Assembly (NCBI RefSeq): GCF_022869005.1
Contig: NZ_JALIEA010000017.1
Location: 434,001 to 498,000, forward strand
DNA length: 64,000 nt
Source: Corynebacterium kalidii
GTDB lineage: Bacteria > Actinomycetota > Actinomycetes > Mycobacteriales > Mycobacteriaceae
Direction: 5' to 3'
Shown one piece after another: positions 1 to 9,315 of the stretch (within the stretch, counting starts at the first letter, position 1; every line of letters begins with the position of its first letter). The notes beneath the pieces are model-generated. The model did no database searches. It saw only the letters and a program-made list of their open reading frames with translations, and was not told the origin of the DNA. Made by a program: the position numbers and the translations under genes.

Positions 1-3000
1 ATCGTGCCGATATCCTCGGCGGTCCAGTGCTCGGAGCGGGCCAGGACCCCGCCGCCGCCACCCGAGGAGGGGTTCCCGGAGGCTCGCTTCTTCGAGCCTG
101 ACGGCCGGTGGGCAGCCGAGTCCCGGGGGGTGGGGTTGTCCGAGGCGCCCCGCGACGACCGGGCTGTCGCCGCGGCGATGGACTGGGTGATCTCGCCGGA
201 GAGCCGGTCCTGCAGGTCACCGAGATCCTTGGATGTCGCGATCACCTTGCCACGGCGGTCGACCGCGGCATAGGTCATCCGGAGGTGGTCGGGCACCCGG
301 TTCCAGTCGAAGTCGCCGGCGCTGATTCCGCTGCCTCCCAGAGAACGGAGCGCGTCGGCCAGGGCCTGGTCGACCGGACCGTCGTACGGGGTCATCCGCT
401 CCAGTGCGGTGCGGGCGAACTGTGCGGCGGGGACCACCGAGGTCCGCAACGGTTTCGGCAGCGTCCTGATCAACGCGACGCAGAGTTCCTCGCGCATGCC
501 CGACACCAGCCATTTGGTGTCGTCGTCGGTCACGCCGGCGAGCAGCGGAAGCGGAATCCGCATCGTGATGCCGTCCGCGGGGTCGCCGGGACGGAAGACG
601 TACGTCAGGTCGAACTCCATCGACCCCTGGCGCCAGGTGTCCGGGAACTCCCGCGCCGCGGCGGCTCCACCGTCCGACCCGATCAGGGCGTCGGCGGTCA
701 TGTCCAGCAGGTGGGGCTCCTTGTTCCTCGCCTTCTTCCACCAGGAGTCGAAGTGACGCGCGGACACCACGCCTGCCGGTAGGCGGTCGTCGTAGAAGGC
801 GTAGATGGCGTCGTCGTCGATGACGATGTCGCGCCGACGCGCCTTGTCCTCCAGCTCGCCGGCTTCAGCGAGCAGTTGCTGGTTGTGTCGGAAGAAACGG
901 TGGTTGGTGCGCCAGTCGCCCTCGACCAGTGCATTCCGGATGAACATGTCGCGTGCGGCCTCGGGGTCGGTCTTCGACAGGTTCACCCGCCGGTCGCCGA
1001 TCACGGGGAGCCCCAGCATGGACGCCTTCTCGACGGCCAGGGCGGCACCCTGCTTGCTGGACCAGAACGGGTCCGAGTACGAGTACCGCATCAGCTGCGG
1101 GGCGATCTCCTCGATCCACTCCGGGACGACGGGTGCCACCGTCCGGGCGAACACCTGGGACGTCTCCACCAGCTCCGCCGCCATCACCCACTGCGGTGGC
1201 TTCTTCGACAGGTGGGACGAGGGGTGGATGACGAACGTGGTGTTGCGGGTTCCGGTGAACTGGCGGGAATTGCCCTGACGCATCCCCACATTGGTGATCA
1301 GACCGGCCAGCAGTGACTTGTGGACCGCCGTCTCATCGGGCGCGGCCGAGGCATCCAGGTCGTCGGCGAGGTCGAAGGTGAGTTCACGGAAGTGGCGGAC
1401 GTTGGGAACCGACCACCTCAGCTCCTGGATCACGGTGAGAAGCTGCCTGACAAGGTCCATCCACTCCAGGACACGCACGTAGTGGATGAACTCGTCGCGG
1501 CATAGTCTGCGGAACTTGTTCCCGGAGAGTTCCTTCCGGCGTTCCTGCAGGTAGTTCCATAGCTTGAGGACAGAGATGAAGTCCGAGTCCGCCGCGAACC
1601 GTGCGTGCAGCTGGTCGGCACGGGCCTGGTGTTCGGACGGCCGTTCCCGGACGTCCTGGATGCTCAGTGCCGCCACGATGACGGCGATCTGTTCGAGGAC
1701 ACCGTTGGCGTGTGCCGCGGACAGCATCTTCGCCAGCCGCGGGTCCGTCGGAATACGGGCCATGTCGCGACCGGTGTCCGTGAGGGTCGGCGCACCGGAC
1801 GACGTCCTGCCCGACGTCTCGATCGCGCCCAACTCCTGCAGGAGCTGCACGCCGTCGCGGACCGACTTCGAGTCCGGGGGCTGCAGGAACGGAAATTCCC
1901 GGATGTCGCCGAGATCGAGGGACGCCATGGAGAGGATGACGCTGGCGAGGTGCGTGCGCAGGATCTCCGGATCGGTGAACTCCGGGCGGGCCTCGAAACT
2001 CTCCTCGGAGTACAACCGGATCGCGATACCGTCCGAGGTACGGCCGCAGCGACCCGAGCGTTGTTTCGCGGACGCCTGGCTGATCTCCTCGACCGGCAGC
2101 CGTTGGACCTTCGTCCGGTGCGAGTACCGCGAGATCCGCGCGTACCCGGTGTCGATCACGTACTTGATGCCGGGGACCGTGAGCGAGGTCTCCGCGATGT
2201 TCGTCGACAGGATGATCCGTCGGCGGCTGCCGGGGGAGAAGACCCGGTGTTGTTCGGCGGCGGACAGACGGCCGAACAGCGGGAGGATGTCGACGCCGCG
2301 GAACTTCTCGTCCCGCAGGGCGTCCGCGGCGTCCCGGATCTCACGTTCACCGGAGAAGAAGCAGAGGATGTCGCCCGGACCTTCGGCGATGAGCTCGCGT
2401 GTGGCGTCGAGGAGGCCGTCGATCGGGTCCGTCTCCACCTCGCGGAAGGACTCGCCGTCGGTGCCGTCCGGTACCAGACGTGTCAGCGGCCGGTACCGGA
2501 TCTCCACCGGGTAGGTACGGCCGGAGACCTCGATGATCGGTGCGGGGTTGCCGTCGGAGTCCGCGAAGTGGGTGGCGAAGGACTCCGGGTCGATCGTCGC
2601 CGAGGTGATGATGACCTTCAGGTCGGGACGCTTGGGAAGCAGCTCCCGGAGGTACCCGAGCAGGAAGTCGATGTTGAGGCTGCGCTCGTGTGCCTCGTCG
2701 ACGATGATCGTGTCGTAGGCCTTCAGCAGCCGGTCCCGCTGGATCTCGGCCAGCAGGATACCGTCGGTCATCAGCTTCACCGCGGTCGACCGGTGGACAT
2801 GGTCGTCGAAGCGGATCTTGTAACCGACACGGCTTCCTGGCTCGCCGGCCTTCTCGCCCAGCTCGTCGGCGATGCGGTCGGCGACGCTCCGGGCGGCGAT
2901 ACGACGCGGCTGCGTGTGGCCGATCCGCTTCTCCACGCCCCGACCGAGCTCCAGACACATCTTCGGCAACTGGGTCGTCTTCCCTGACCCGGTTTCGCCG

Positions 3001-3215
3001 GCGACGATGACGACCTGGTTGTCCCTGATCGCCTCGATGATCTCGTGCCGACGGGCAGAGACCGGGAGAGACTCGGGGTAGGAGAGGTTCTCGGTGAGAT
3101 TCAACCGCGGAGCGCGGCGTGGACCACGTCCTGACCGTGGGCCGCGCTGCCGTTTCCTGCCCTTCCGGCGGTTCGTCGGCCTGCTGTCACCTGCATTGTC
3201 TTCGTCGGAAACCAC
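1..3215 (-). CDS. hrpA: ATP-dependent RNA helicase HrpA, C-terminus cut by the window edge
   Basis: DEAH-box superfamily 2 helicase, cytoplasmic, expected to act on RNA. About 1071 codons are inside the window and the C-terminus lies beyond base 1. The Walker A motif GETGSGKTT falls near residues 72-80, the DEAH box (VDEAHERSLN) near 172 and a SAT motif near 205. The RecA-like domains are followed by the long HrpA-specific C-terminal region; the last visible residues are RSEHWTAEDIGT. I chose GTG at 3215: an in-frame TAG lies four codons upstream and an AGGA stretch lies about 8 bases upstream. The first 45 residues are rich in Arg and Lys, as in other actinobacterial HrpA. It is the last gene of the minus-strand group behind ahpCD, but a terminator separates them. 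The family is certain; the cellular substrate is not known. Confidence 0.93.
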   Translation of the reverse strand, partial: MVSDEDNAGDSRPTNRRKGRKRQRGPRSGRGPRRAPRLNLTENLSYPESLPVSARRHEIIEAIRDNQVVIVAGETGSGKTTQLPKMCLELGRGVEKRIGHTQPRRIAARSVADRIADELGEKAGEPGSRVGYKIRFDDHVHRSTAVKLMTDGILLAEIQRDRLLKAYDTIIVDEAHERSLNIDFLLGYLRELLPKRPDLKVIITSATIDPESFATHFADSDGNPAPIIEVSGRTYPVEIRYRPLTRLVPDGTDGESFREVETDPIDGLLDATRELIAEGPGDILCFFSGEREIRDAADALRDEKFRGVDILPLFGRLSAAEQHRVFSPGSRRRIILSTNIAETSLTVPGIKYVIDTGYARISRYSHRTKVQRLPVEEISQASAKQRSGRCGRTSDGIAIRLYSEESFEARPEFTDPEILRTHLASVILSMASLDLGDIREFPFLQPPDSKSVRDGVQLLQELGAIETSGRTSSGAPTLTDTGRDMARIPTDPRLAKMLSAAHANGVLEQIAVIVAALSIQDVRERPSEHQARADQLHARFAADSDFISVLKLWNYLQERRKELSGNKFRRLCRDEFIHYVRVLEWMDLVRQLLTVIQELRWSVPNVRHFRELTFDLADDLDASAAPDETAVHKSLLAGLITNVGMRQGNSRQFTGTRNTTFVIHPSSHLSKKPPQWVMAAELVETSQVFARTVAPVVPEWIEEIAPQLMRYSYSDPFWSSKQGAALAVEKASMLGLPVIGDRRVNLSKTDPEAARDMFIRNALVEGDWRTNHRFFRHNQQLLAEAGELEDKARRRDIVIDDDAIYAFYDDRLPAGVVSARHFDSWWKKARNKEPHLLDMTADALIGSDGGAAAAREFPDTWRQGSMEFDLTYVFRPGDPADGITMRIPLPLLAGVTDDDTKWLVSGMREELCVALIRTLPKPLRTSVVPAAQFARTALERMTPYDGPVDQALADALRSLGGSGISAGDFDWNRVPDHLRMTYAAVDRRGKVIATSKDLGDLQDRLSGEITQSIAAATARSSRGASDNPTPRDSAAHRPSGSKKRASGNPSSGGGGGVLARSEHWTAEDIGT

Positions 3216-3239
3216 CCGACGATCCTACCACCGGACACG

Positions 3240-3275
3240 AAAAAGGCCCGCCGTACACCATGTGCACGACGGGCC
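3240..3275 (-). terminator. Intrinsic terminator after ahpD
   Basis: Read on the minus strand, the stem GGCCCG...CGGGCC is extended by a CGT/ACG pairing and followed directly by TTTTT. It lies 14 bases after the ahpD stop and before hrpA, so it should end the ahpC-ahpD transcript. Confidence 0.85.
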
Positions 3276-3288
3276 GACCGGGACGCTT

Positions 3289-3813
3289 CTAGCGTGCGTC
3301 CTCGATCTCGATGGTCTGGGCGACACCCTGGACCACAGCGGCGATCTTGACTGCCTCGAAGACCTGCTCCTTGGTCAGGCCCTCCTCGCGCACGGTCTTC
3401 TCGTGTGCGATGGTGCAGTGCTCGCAACCGTTGACGGTCGAGACCGCCAGGGAGAAGAGCTCGAAGTCGACCTTCTCGATGCCCGGCTTGCCGATGACGT
3501 TCATCCGCAGGCCCATCCGGACCTGGGCGTAGTCGTCGCCGAGCCATCCGCGGGCACGGTAGGCGACGTTGTTCATCGCCATGATCGAGGCGGCGGCCAG
3601 CGCGGCGTTGTACGCCTCGTCGGACAGGTGCGACTTGGCCTCGTCGGAGATCTCGGACAGAACCTGGTCGTTGCGGGACGCCGCGGCGGTGGCGACGAAG
3701 GTGCCCCACAGCTGCTGCTCGGTCAGCTCCGTGGACCGCGCGAGGCTGCTGAGGTTGAGCTTCAGGTCCTTGGCGTACTCGGGGAGACCCGACTTCAGGT
3801 TGTCGATCGACAT
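3289..3813 (-). CDS. ahpD: Alkyl hydroperoxide reductase AhpD
   Basis: 174 aa, the usual AhpD length. It carries the redox motif CEHC at Cys130 and Cys133 with the downstream His of the proton relay (TIAHEK). In mycobacteria AhpD is a thiol adaptor with weak peroxidase activity that re-reduces AhpC using electrons from lipoylated dihydrolipoamide succinyltransferase and lipoamide dehydrogenase. The ATG follows the ahpC stop after one base, so the two genes are co-transcribed and probably translationally coupled. A U-tailed terminator follows. Nothing is missing from the active site. Confidence 0.95.
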   Translation of the reverse strand: MSIDNLKSGLPEYAKDLKLNLSSLARSTELTEQQLWGTFVATAAASRNDQVLSEISDEAKSHLSDEAYNAALAAASIMAMNNVAYRARGWLGDDYAQVRMGLRMNVIGKPGIEKVDFELFSLAVSTVNGCEHCTIAHEKTVREEGLTKEQVFEAVKIAAVVQGVAQTIEIEDAR

Positions 3814-3814
3814 A

Positions 3815-4411
3815 TTACTTCAGTGCCTCCTGGACAACGTCCATCTTGTTGATGTTCTTGGTGGGGTCGTTGGCCTGCCAGTTGCAGGCGCAGACCTCTT
3901 CGGACTGCAGCGCGTCGAGGACGCGGAGGACCTCGTCGACGTTGCGGCCGACGGCGTCCGGGGTCACGGAGACGAACTGGATGACGTTGTCCGGGTCGAC
4001 GATGTAGGTCGCACGGTCCGCGACACCGGCAGCGTTCTCGACGCCCAGGGCGCGGATCAGGTCGTGGCGCACGTCGGCGAACATCGGGAAGGGGACACCC
4101 TTGAGCTCCGGGTGGGTTGCACGCCAGTTGAAGTGAGCGAACTCGTTGTCGGTGGAGCCGCCGAGGATCTGGGTGTCACGATCCTGGAACTCCTCGTCGA
4201 GCTTGCCGAAGGCGGCGATCTCGGTCGGGCAGACGAAGGTGAAGTCCTTCGGGTAGAAGAAGATGACCTTCCACTTGCCCTCGTACTTGTCGAGGCTGAC
4301 GTTCTCGAAGTAGTCGTCCGGCTGCTGGGCGTTGGCCTCGTGCAGGTCGCCGCCCTTGAGTGCGGTGAGGTTGAACTCCGGGAACTGGTCGCCGACAGTG
4401 AGAATGGACAC
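3815..4411 (-). CDS. ahpC: Alkyl hydroperoxide reductase AhpC (2-Cys peroxiredoxin)
   Basis: 198 aa typical 2-Cys peroxiredoxin. The peroxidatic Cys61 is in FTFVCPTE, and resolving cysteines lie at 174 and 176 in EEVCACNW, the AhpC arrangement of actinobacteria. It reduces organic hydroperoxides, H2O2 and peroxynitrite with AhpD as electron donor. I start it at GTG 4411, where AGGAGG sits 8 bases upstream; an open frame continues upstream to 4465, but the next start lacks a ribosome site. It is divergent from oxyR, with an OxyR-type dyad between them. In C. diphtheriae the homologue DirA is iron-repressible; I see no clear DtxR box here. Confidence 0.96.
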   Translation of the reverse strand: MSILTVGDQFPEFNLTALKGGDLHEANAQQPDDYFENVSLDKYEGKWKVIFFYPKDFTFVCPTEIAAFGKLDEEFQDRDTQILGGSTDNEFAHFNWRATHPELKGVPFPMFADVRHDLIRALGVENAAGVADRATYIVDPDNVIQFVSVTPDAVGRNVDEVLRVLDALQSEEVCACNWQANDPTKNINKMDVVQEALK

Positions 4412-4470
4412 GCTGAATGCCTCCTGGGGTCGTGAGATTAGTGTGCTCGCTGCGTGCGTGAGCAAGACCG

Positions 4471-4499
4471 ATTATGCCATGAAACTAGAAACGATGCAA
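4471..4499 (-). promoter_or_regulatory. Promoter of ahpCD
   Basis: On the minus strand, -35 TTGCAT (4494-4499) and -10 CATAAT (4471-4476) are separated by exactly 17 bases. The predicted leader before the GTG at 4411 is about 53 bases. Confidence 0.6.
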
Positions 4500-4526
4500 A
4501 GGTATAACTGATCTATGTCGACCCCG

Positions 4527-4545
4527 CCATAGGTGCCACCTATGG
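4527..4545. promoter_or_regulatory. OxyR-type operator between ahpC and oxyR
   Basis: A perfect dyad CCATAGGTG-C-CACCTATGG contains the ATAG-N7-CTAT arrangement of the OxyR consensus. Further ATAG and CTAT tetramers lie 12 bases outside each arm (CTAT at 4513, ATAG at 4556), suggesting an extended tetramer site. Its centre is about 72 bases upstream of the predicted ahpC start point and about 57 upstream of the oxyR start, so it can serve activation of ahpC and autoregulation of oxyR. Confidence 0.7.
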
Positions 4546-4580
4546 GACGGAGTGGATAGGTTTAACTTTCGTGGATAATG

Positions 4581-4586
4581 TAGTGT
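4581..4586 (+). promoter_or_regulatory. -10 element of oxyR, leaderless geometry
   Basis: TAGTGT ends 7 bases before the ATG at 4594. No ribosome-binding site lies in between, so the transcript probably begins at the start codon. An alternative -10, TAATGT, overlaps it at 4576-4581. Confidence 0.5.
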
Positions 4587-4593
4587 GATAGGC

Positions 4594-5565
4594 ATGGTCA
4601 ATAAAGCGTACCGGCCGACAATCGCCCAACTCCGCACCTTCGCCACGGTCGCGGAACACGGACACTTCGGGTCCGCGGCCCAGCAGCTGGGGATCTCCCA
4701 GCCGTCCCTGTCACAGGGCCTGGCAGCCCTCGAGAACGGGCTGGGTGTCCAGCTGATCGAGCGGTCGACGCGGAAGGTCATCGTCACCGACACCGGTCGC
4801 GACCTGCTTCCCTACGCACAGGCGACCCTGGACAGCCTGGACACCTTCATCAGTCAGGCCAGAGGCGCACACGGCGGGCTCACCGGTTCGATGGCGCTGG
4901 GCATGATCCCGACCATCGCCCCGTTCATCCTCCCGTTCCTCCTGCATTCACTGCCCTCGGTCGCCCCGGAGCTCGAACCGAAGATCGTGGAGGAGAAGAC
5001 CAGCAGTCTCGTGGACTCCCTGCGACAGGGGGGTCTGGACGCCGTGGTCGTCGCATCACCGGTCACCGGGGCCGGAATCGAGCAGATCGAGCTCTACCGG
5101 GAGGAGTTCGTCCTCGTCCTTCCCGAGGGGCACCGGCTCGCCGGTCGGCGCGACGTCACCCTCGACGAGCTCGACACCCTCGACCTGCTGCTGCTGGACG
5201 ACGGCCACTGCCTCCGCGACCAGGTGCTGGACCTCTGCCGCTCGGTGTCGTTGACCGCTGACCCGGCACGGTCGGTCACCCGAGCCGCCAGCCTGTCGAC
5301 CGTCGTGCAGTGCGTCATCGGTGGTCTGGGGTGCACCCTGGTCCCCATGAGCGCGGTCGCCGCGGAGTGTGACCGTCCGGGGGTGGCGCTGGCGACGTTC
5401 GAGGGTGGCGCGGCGACCGCCGGCCGTTCAGTGAACCTGAGCTACCGGTCCAGCTCCACACGTGACGAGGCCTTCCGGACCGTCGGTGACGTGGTCACCG
5501 AGGCGTACGAGGCAGGTGCGGTCGTCGGCCGGGGCGTGCTGGACGCCCGGCTCAACCCTGGATGA
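4594..5565 (+). CDS. oxyR: Peroxide-sensing LysR-type regulator OxyR
   Basis: 323 aa LysR family regulator. The N-terminal winged helix-turn-helix spans about residues 9-66 (QLRTFATVAEHGHFGSAA). The effector domain contains GHCLRDQVLDLC with Cys206 and Cys215 spaced nine apart, equivalent to the disulfide pair Cys199/Cys208 of E. coli OxyR, so direct peroxide sensing is expected. The start MVNKAYRPTIAQLRTF matches corynebacterial OxyR; a GTG three codons earlier overlaps the likely -10 region. It is divergent from ahpCD, its likely target. In corynebacteria OxyR is mainly a repressor of catalase and dps-type genes; here the neighbouring operator argues that ahpCD is also in the regulon. Its 3' end overlaps the convergent helicase gene by 14 bases. 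Confidence 0.95.
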   Translation: MVNKAYRPTIAQLRTFATVAEHGHFGSAAQQLGISQPSLSQGLAALENGLGVQLIERSTRKVIVTDTGRDLLPYAQATLDSLDTFISQARGAHGGLTGSMALGMIPTIAPFILPFLLHSLPSVAPELEPKIVEEKTSSLVDSLRQGGLDAVVVASPVTGAGIEQIELYREEFVLVLPEGHRLAGRRDVTLDELDTLDLLLLDDGHCLRDQVLDLCRSVSLTADPARSVTRAASLSTVVQCVIGGLGCTLVPMSAVAAECDRPGVALATFEGGAATAGRSVNLSYRSSSTRDEAFRTVGDVVTEAYEAGAVVGRGVLDARLNPG

Positions 5566-8107
5566 CCCTGAGCTCACTGAGCCGGACCTCGCCGGCCTCA
5601 TCGGACGCATCGAGGTCCACGACCCCTTCGAAGGCCCACCCGTGGTCGCCTTCCGGGTCATCGAGGATCTGCCGCACCTCCCAGTGACGCCCCTGTTCGG
5701 AGATGAGCACCAGGTCGGGGGAGCGGGCGCCGGCGTCGACCCCGATGTCGGCGTACTCGTCGAAGTAGGCGTCCATCTCCGCGGGCCAGTCCGGCGCCTC
5801 GGCCAGGTAGTCGTCCAACTCCGCCAGTTCCTTCTCCTTCTCGAAGGCGAACAGCTCGACGTGGCGGAAGAAGTGGTTGCGGACCATCCGGCGCAGTGCG
5901 CGGGGGTTGGCGCTGAGCTTCGTCGGGTCGTCGACCCCGAAGGCGTGCTCGGCCACCTGTTCCTCGGTGACGGGTTTGTCGGGGTCGGCCATCGCCGACC
6001 ACTCGTCGACCAGTGACGAGTCGACCTGCCGGATCAGCTCACCGAGCCAGACGACGATGTCCTCCAGCTCGTCGTTGCGACGCTCCGGGGGCACGGTGTG
6101 CGACAACGTCCGCCAGGCGTCGGTGAGGTAGCGCAGTACGACCCCTTCCGACCGCGCCAGCTGGTAGGTGGCGATCAGGTCGGAGAAGGTCATGGCCTTC
6201 TCGATCATGTCCCGTACCACCGACTTCGGCGCCAGGTCGAACTCGCTCGCCCACGGGTTGGACTCGCAGAAGATGTCGTAGGCCTGCTCCAGCTCCTCCT
6301 CGAGGGGCTTCGGCCAGGTGATGTCCTCCACGATCGCCATACGCTCGGTGTAGTCGACCCCCTCGGCCTTCAGCGCGGCGATCTCCTGGCCACGACGTTC
6401 CCGCTGCTGGGCGGACAGGACCTGGTGGGGGTTGTCCAGGATCGCCTCGACGGTGCTGATCAGGTCGAGGGTGTAGGTCTCGGACTCCGGGTCGAGGAGG
6501 TCGAAGGCCGCGAGCGCGAACGGAGACAGGGGCTGGTTCAGAGCGAAATCACGTTGCAGCTCGCGGGTCAGCCGGGCATCCTTCCCGGACGGGGTGTCGG
6601 CGTCGTACTCCTCGACGATCTCCGTACGCAGCAGACCCCGGTACAGGTCGATCGTGGTGAGGATGTCCCGGTTCTGCTTGGCGCGGGTGTCGTGGTTGTC
6701 ACGCAGCAGTCCCTTGAGTGCCGCGTAGGTCCACTCGTCCCGCGCGACGACGTTGATCAGCATCGAGTGCGACATCTGGAACTGGCTGACGAGCTCCTCG
6801 GGCTCCGCGGTGGTGAGCCTGTCGAAGGTGGACTTCGTCCACGTGGCACGCCCTTCCGGCGCGGACTTCTTCCGGAGCTTCTTGAGCTTCTTCGGGTCCG
6901 AACCGGCCCGTTCGCGCAGCCGGAAGTTCTCGATCTCGTGCTCCGGCGCCTCCACCACCACGGTGCCCTGGGTGTCGTAACCGGCGCGTCCGGCACGCCC
7001 GGCGATCTGGTGGAACTCCCGTGACTTCAGGATCCGGTGCTTGATGCCGTCGTACTTGGCCAGCCCGGTCATCAGCACCGTCCTGATCGGCACGTTGATC
7101 CCCACACCGAGGGTGTCGGTGCCGGAGATCACGCTGAGCAGGCCCTGCTGGGCGAGCTTCTCAACGAGCCTGCGGTACTTCGGCAGCATCCCCGCGTGGT
7201 GGATGCCTATGCCCTTACGTAGCAGTCCCGACAGCGTCTTGCCGAACGCGGAGGTGAAGCGGAAGTCGCCGATGGCTGTGGCTATCTCCGCCTTCCGTTC
7301 CTTGTCCGCGAAGGTCATGCTCGTGAGCGCCTGGGCACGCTCCACGGCCTCACGCTGCGAGAAGTGGACGATGTACACCGGTGCCTTGCCGGCCTCCATG
7401 AGCTCCTGCAGCGTCTCGTGCACCGGGGTGTAGACGAAGTCGAACTCCAGGGGGACCGGGCGGACGGTGCCGGTCACCGGGTTCGTCGTGCGGCCGGTGC
7501 GACGGGTCAGGTCCTTCTCCAGCCAGGTGGTGTCGCCCAGCGTCGCGCTCATCAGGAGGAACTGTGCCCGGGGCAGGCTGAGCAACGGCACCTGCCACGC
7601 CCACCCACGGTCGGGTTCCGAGTAATAGTGGAACTCGTCCATCACGACCTGGTCGATGTCGGCCTCGGCGCCGTCGCGCAGTGCGATATTCGCGACGACC
7701 TCTGCCGTGGCGCAGATGACCGGCGCTTTTCCGTTCACGGTGGCGTCACCGGTCATCATGCCCACGTTCGCCGGGCCGAAGATCTCGCAGAGGGAGAAGA
7801 ACTTCTCACTGACCAGCGCCTTGATCGGGGCGGTGTAGAAGGTACGCTTCCCGTGGGCCAGGGCGACGAAGTGGGCGGCGGTGGCCACCAGCGACTTCCC
7901 GGACCCGGTCGGGGTGGCCAGGATGACGTTGTCACCGGCAGCCAGCGCTACCGCGGCTTCCTCCTGGGCAGGGTAGGGGGAGAGTCCACGGTCGCGGGCC
8001 CACGCGAGGAAGGATTCGAGGACCGCGTCGTCGACCAGGCTCTCCGGCACCTCGTCGAGGTCGGGGAGGAGGGCGGAAAGGGTGGTGTCAGTAGCGGGCG
8101 TCGTCAC
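5552..8107 (-). CDS. DExH-box superfamily 2 helicase with C-terminal DUF3516-type region
   Basis: 851 aa cytoplasmic helicase. Walker A TPTGSGKS is at about residues 65-72, and the DExH box reads MDEFHYY near residue 150, an EFH variant. It continues with SATLGDTTW, then helicase domain 2 with IHHAGMLPKYRR, SGTDTLGVGIN and HQIAGRAGRAGYD. The Ski2/Mtr4-like core and a roughly 400-residue tail (DUF3516 in actinobacteria) suggest RNA processing or decay; the substrate is unknown. The start is GTG at 8107, eight bases after the PAC2 gene stop, so the pair forms an operon. The 3' end overlaps oxyR on the other strand by 14 bases. Confidence 0.9.
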   Translation of the reverse strand: MTTPATDTTLSALLPDLDEVPESLVDDAVLESFLAWARDRGLSPYPAQEEAAVALAAGDNVILATPTGSGKSLVATAAHFVALAHGKRTFYTAPIKALVSEKFFSLCEIFGPANVGMMTGDATVNGKAPVICATAEVVANIALRDGAEADIDQVVMDEFHYYSEPDRGWAWQVPLLSLPRAQFLLMSATLGDTTWLEKDLTRRTGRTTNPVTGTVRPVPLEFDFVYTPVHETLQELMEAGKAPVYIVHFSQREAVERAQALTSMTFADKERKAEIATAIGDFRFTSAFGKTLSGLLRKGIGIHHAGMLPKYRRLVEKLAQQGLLSVISGTDTLGVGINVPIRTVLMTGLAKYDGIKHRILKSREFHQIAGRAGRAGYDTQGTVVVEAPEHEIENFRLRERAGSDPKKLKKLRKKSAPEGRATWTKSTFDRLTTAEPEELVSQFQMSHSMLINVVARDEWTYAALKGLLRDNHDTRAKQNRDILTTIDLYRGLLRTEIVEEYDADTPSGKDARLTRELQRDFALNQPLSPFALAAFDLLDPESETYTLDLISTVEAILDNPHQVLSAQQRERRGQEIAALKAEGVDYTERMAIVEDITWPKPLEEELEQAYDIFCESNPWASEFDLAPKSVVRDMIEKAMTFSDLIATYQLARSEGVVLRYLTDAWRTLSHTVPPERRNDELEDIVVWLGELIRQVDSSLVDEWSAMADPDKPVTEEQVAEHAFGVDDPTKLSANPRALRRMVRNHFFRHVELFAFEKEKELAELDDYLAEAPDWPAEMDAYFDEYADIGVDAGARSPDLVLISEQGRHWEVRQILDDPEGDHGWAFEGVVDLDASDEAGEVRLSELRVIQG

Positions 8108-8115
8108 CTGTGGTT

Positions 8116-9153
8116 TTACCTGTCGGGGTCGTCGGGGTTGTCGTCTGGATTGTACCCGGGCACGTCGTCCGTGTCGGCGTCGCGGTCCTCGCCGTCGTCC
8201 TCGTTACCGTTGTCGCCGTCGTCGTCGGACATGTCGAGCGTGCTGGCGAGGAAGCGTTCCACCTCGGCGCTGATCTCTTCACCGGACGGCACCTCCTGAC
8301 CGGGAGCCAGCAGGGCGTTGTCCCTGCGCTTGCGTTGACGCGACTGGTCCTCGTCGTACTGCCGTTCCAGGGCACCGACGACCGAGGCGATCTCGGCGGA
8401 GTCGTCGACCTGCTCGGCGAGTTGCTGGCGGACCTTGTCCATGTCGGCCTCCAGTGCCCGCAGCGGCAGGTTGAGGTCGGCGACCGACTCGAGGGTGTGC
8501 AGCAGTCCGTAGGCGGCCTCCGGATAGTCCGACGCCGCGATGTAGTGGGGGACGTGGGCGGTCAAACCGAGGGTGGAGAGCCCGCCCCGTGACAGCAGCA
8601 ACTCGATGTCCAGCATTGCCGCGCCCGGGATGATCATCCGGGACTCCCAGGTCCGCAGGCCCTGTATCTGCGCGGGGTCGGAACCGTGTGCGGTGACGAT
8701 GAGGGGACGGGTGTGCGGCACCGTCATCGGTGCGGCGTAGAACGTGACGGTCCGGTCGACACCCGAGCGTGACGCGAGCTCGGCCACCGCCCTGCTGAAC
8801 GCCTCCCAACGAAGGTCCGGTTCCGGTCCGGTGAGCAGCATGAACGGCTGGCCGTCGGAATCCTCCATACGGTAGAGGGTCAGTGCGAGGTCCTCGCGGT
8901 CCACGACCCGGCCGTGGTCGAGGGTCACCCCCGGACGCCGGGACCGGTAGTCGATGAGTTCATCGACGTTGAACGTCGCCACCGCTGCGTGGTCGAGAGC
9001 CTGGAGAAGGTGCTGGCTGGCCTGCCGCACCCCTTGACCGGCGTCGGCGTAGCCCTGGAGAGCGATGACCATCGACAGTCCGTCGTCGGCGTCGGTGGAC
9101 TGTGCCGAGGGGCCGGGGTACTCGAGTTCGTACATACGATCACTGTCGGACAT
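8116..9153 (-). CDS. PAC2-family (proteasome assembly chaperone-like) protein
   Basis: 345 aa, similar in position and features to M. tuberculosis Rv2714. The PAC2 domain covers about residues 25-240 (LSMVIALQGYADAG near the N-terminus, AHVPHYIAASDYPEAAYGLL later). A helical segment follows, and the last 40 residues are almost entirely Asp, Asn, Glu and Gly. The start ATG has GGGAGC 8 bases upstream. Archaeal and eukaryotic relatives help assemble 20S proteasomes; corynebacteria generally lack a 20S core, so the actinobacterial role must be different or lost and is unknown. It is first in a two-gene operon with the DExH helicase and divergent from the DUF4192 gene. Confidence 0.88.
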   Translation of the reverse strand: MSDSDRMYELEYPGPSAQSTDADDGLSMVIALQGYADAGQGVRQASQHLLQALDHAAVATFNVDELIDYRSRRPGVTLDHGRVVDREDLALTLYRMEDSDGQPFMLLTGPEPDLRWEAFSRAVAELASRSGVDRTVTFYAAPMTVPHTRPLIVTAHGSDPAQIQGLRTWESRMIIPGAAMLDIELLLSRGGLSTLGLTAHVPHYIAASDYPEAAYGLLHTLESVADLNLPLRALEADMDKVRQQLAEQVDDSAEIASVVGALERQYDEDQSRQRKRRDNALLAPGQEVPSGEEISAEVERFLASTLDMSDDDGDNGNEDDGEDRDADTDDVPGYNPDDNPDDPDR

Positions 9154-9315
9154 CTTCGTGTGCTCCCTTCACTGACGTGCGACGCAGTGGAACCATCCTA
9201 CCAGTCGCTATTCCCGCACCAGGGGATCTCCACAGGGTGCGGCTTGTCCACATGCTCCTGGTTGAACCGGCGGAGCGGAGGTACCGCGGTCGGTTCCCCG
9301 GTGGAGGATGTCTCC

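Noticed and set aside
1605..2987. 460-residue open frame on the plus strand
   Set aside because: Antisense to hrpA, whose helicase motifs are unambiguous.
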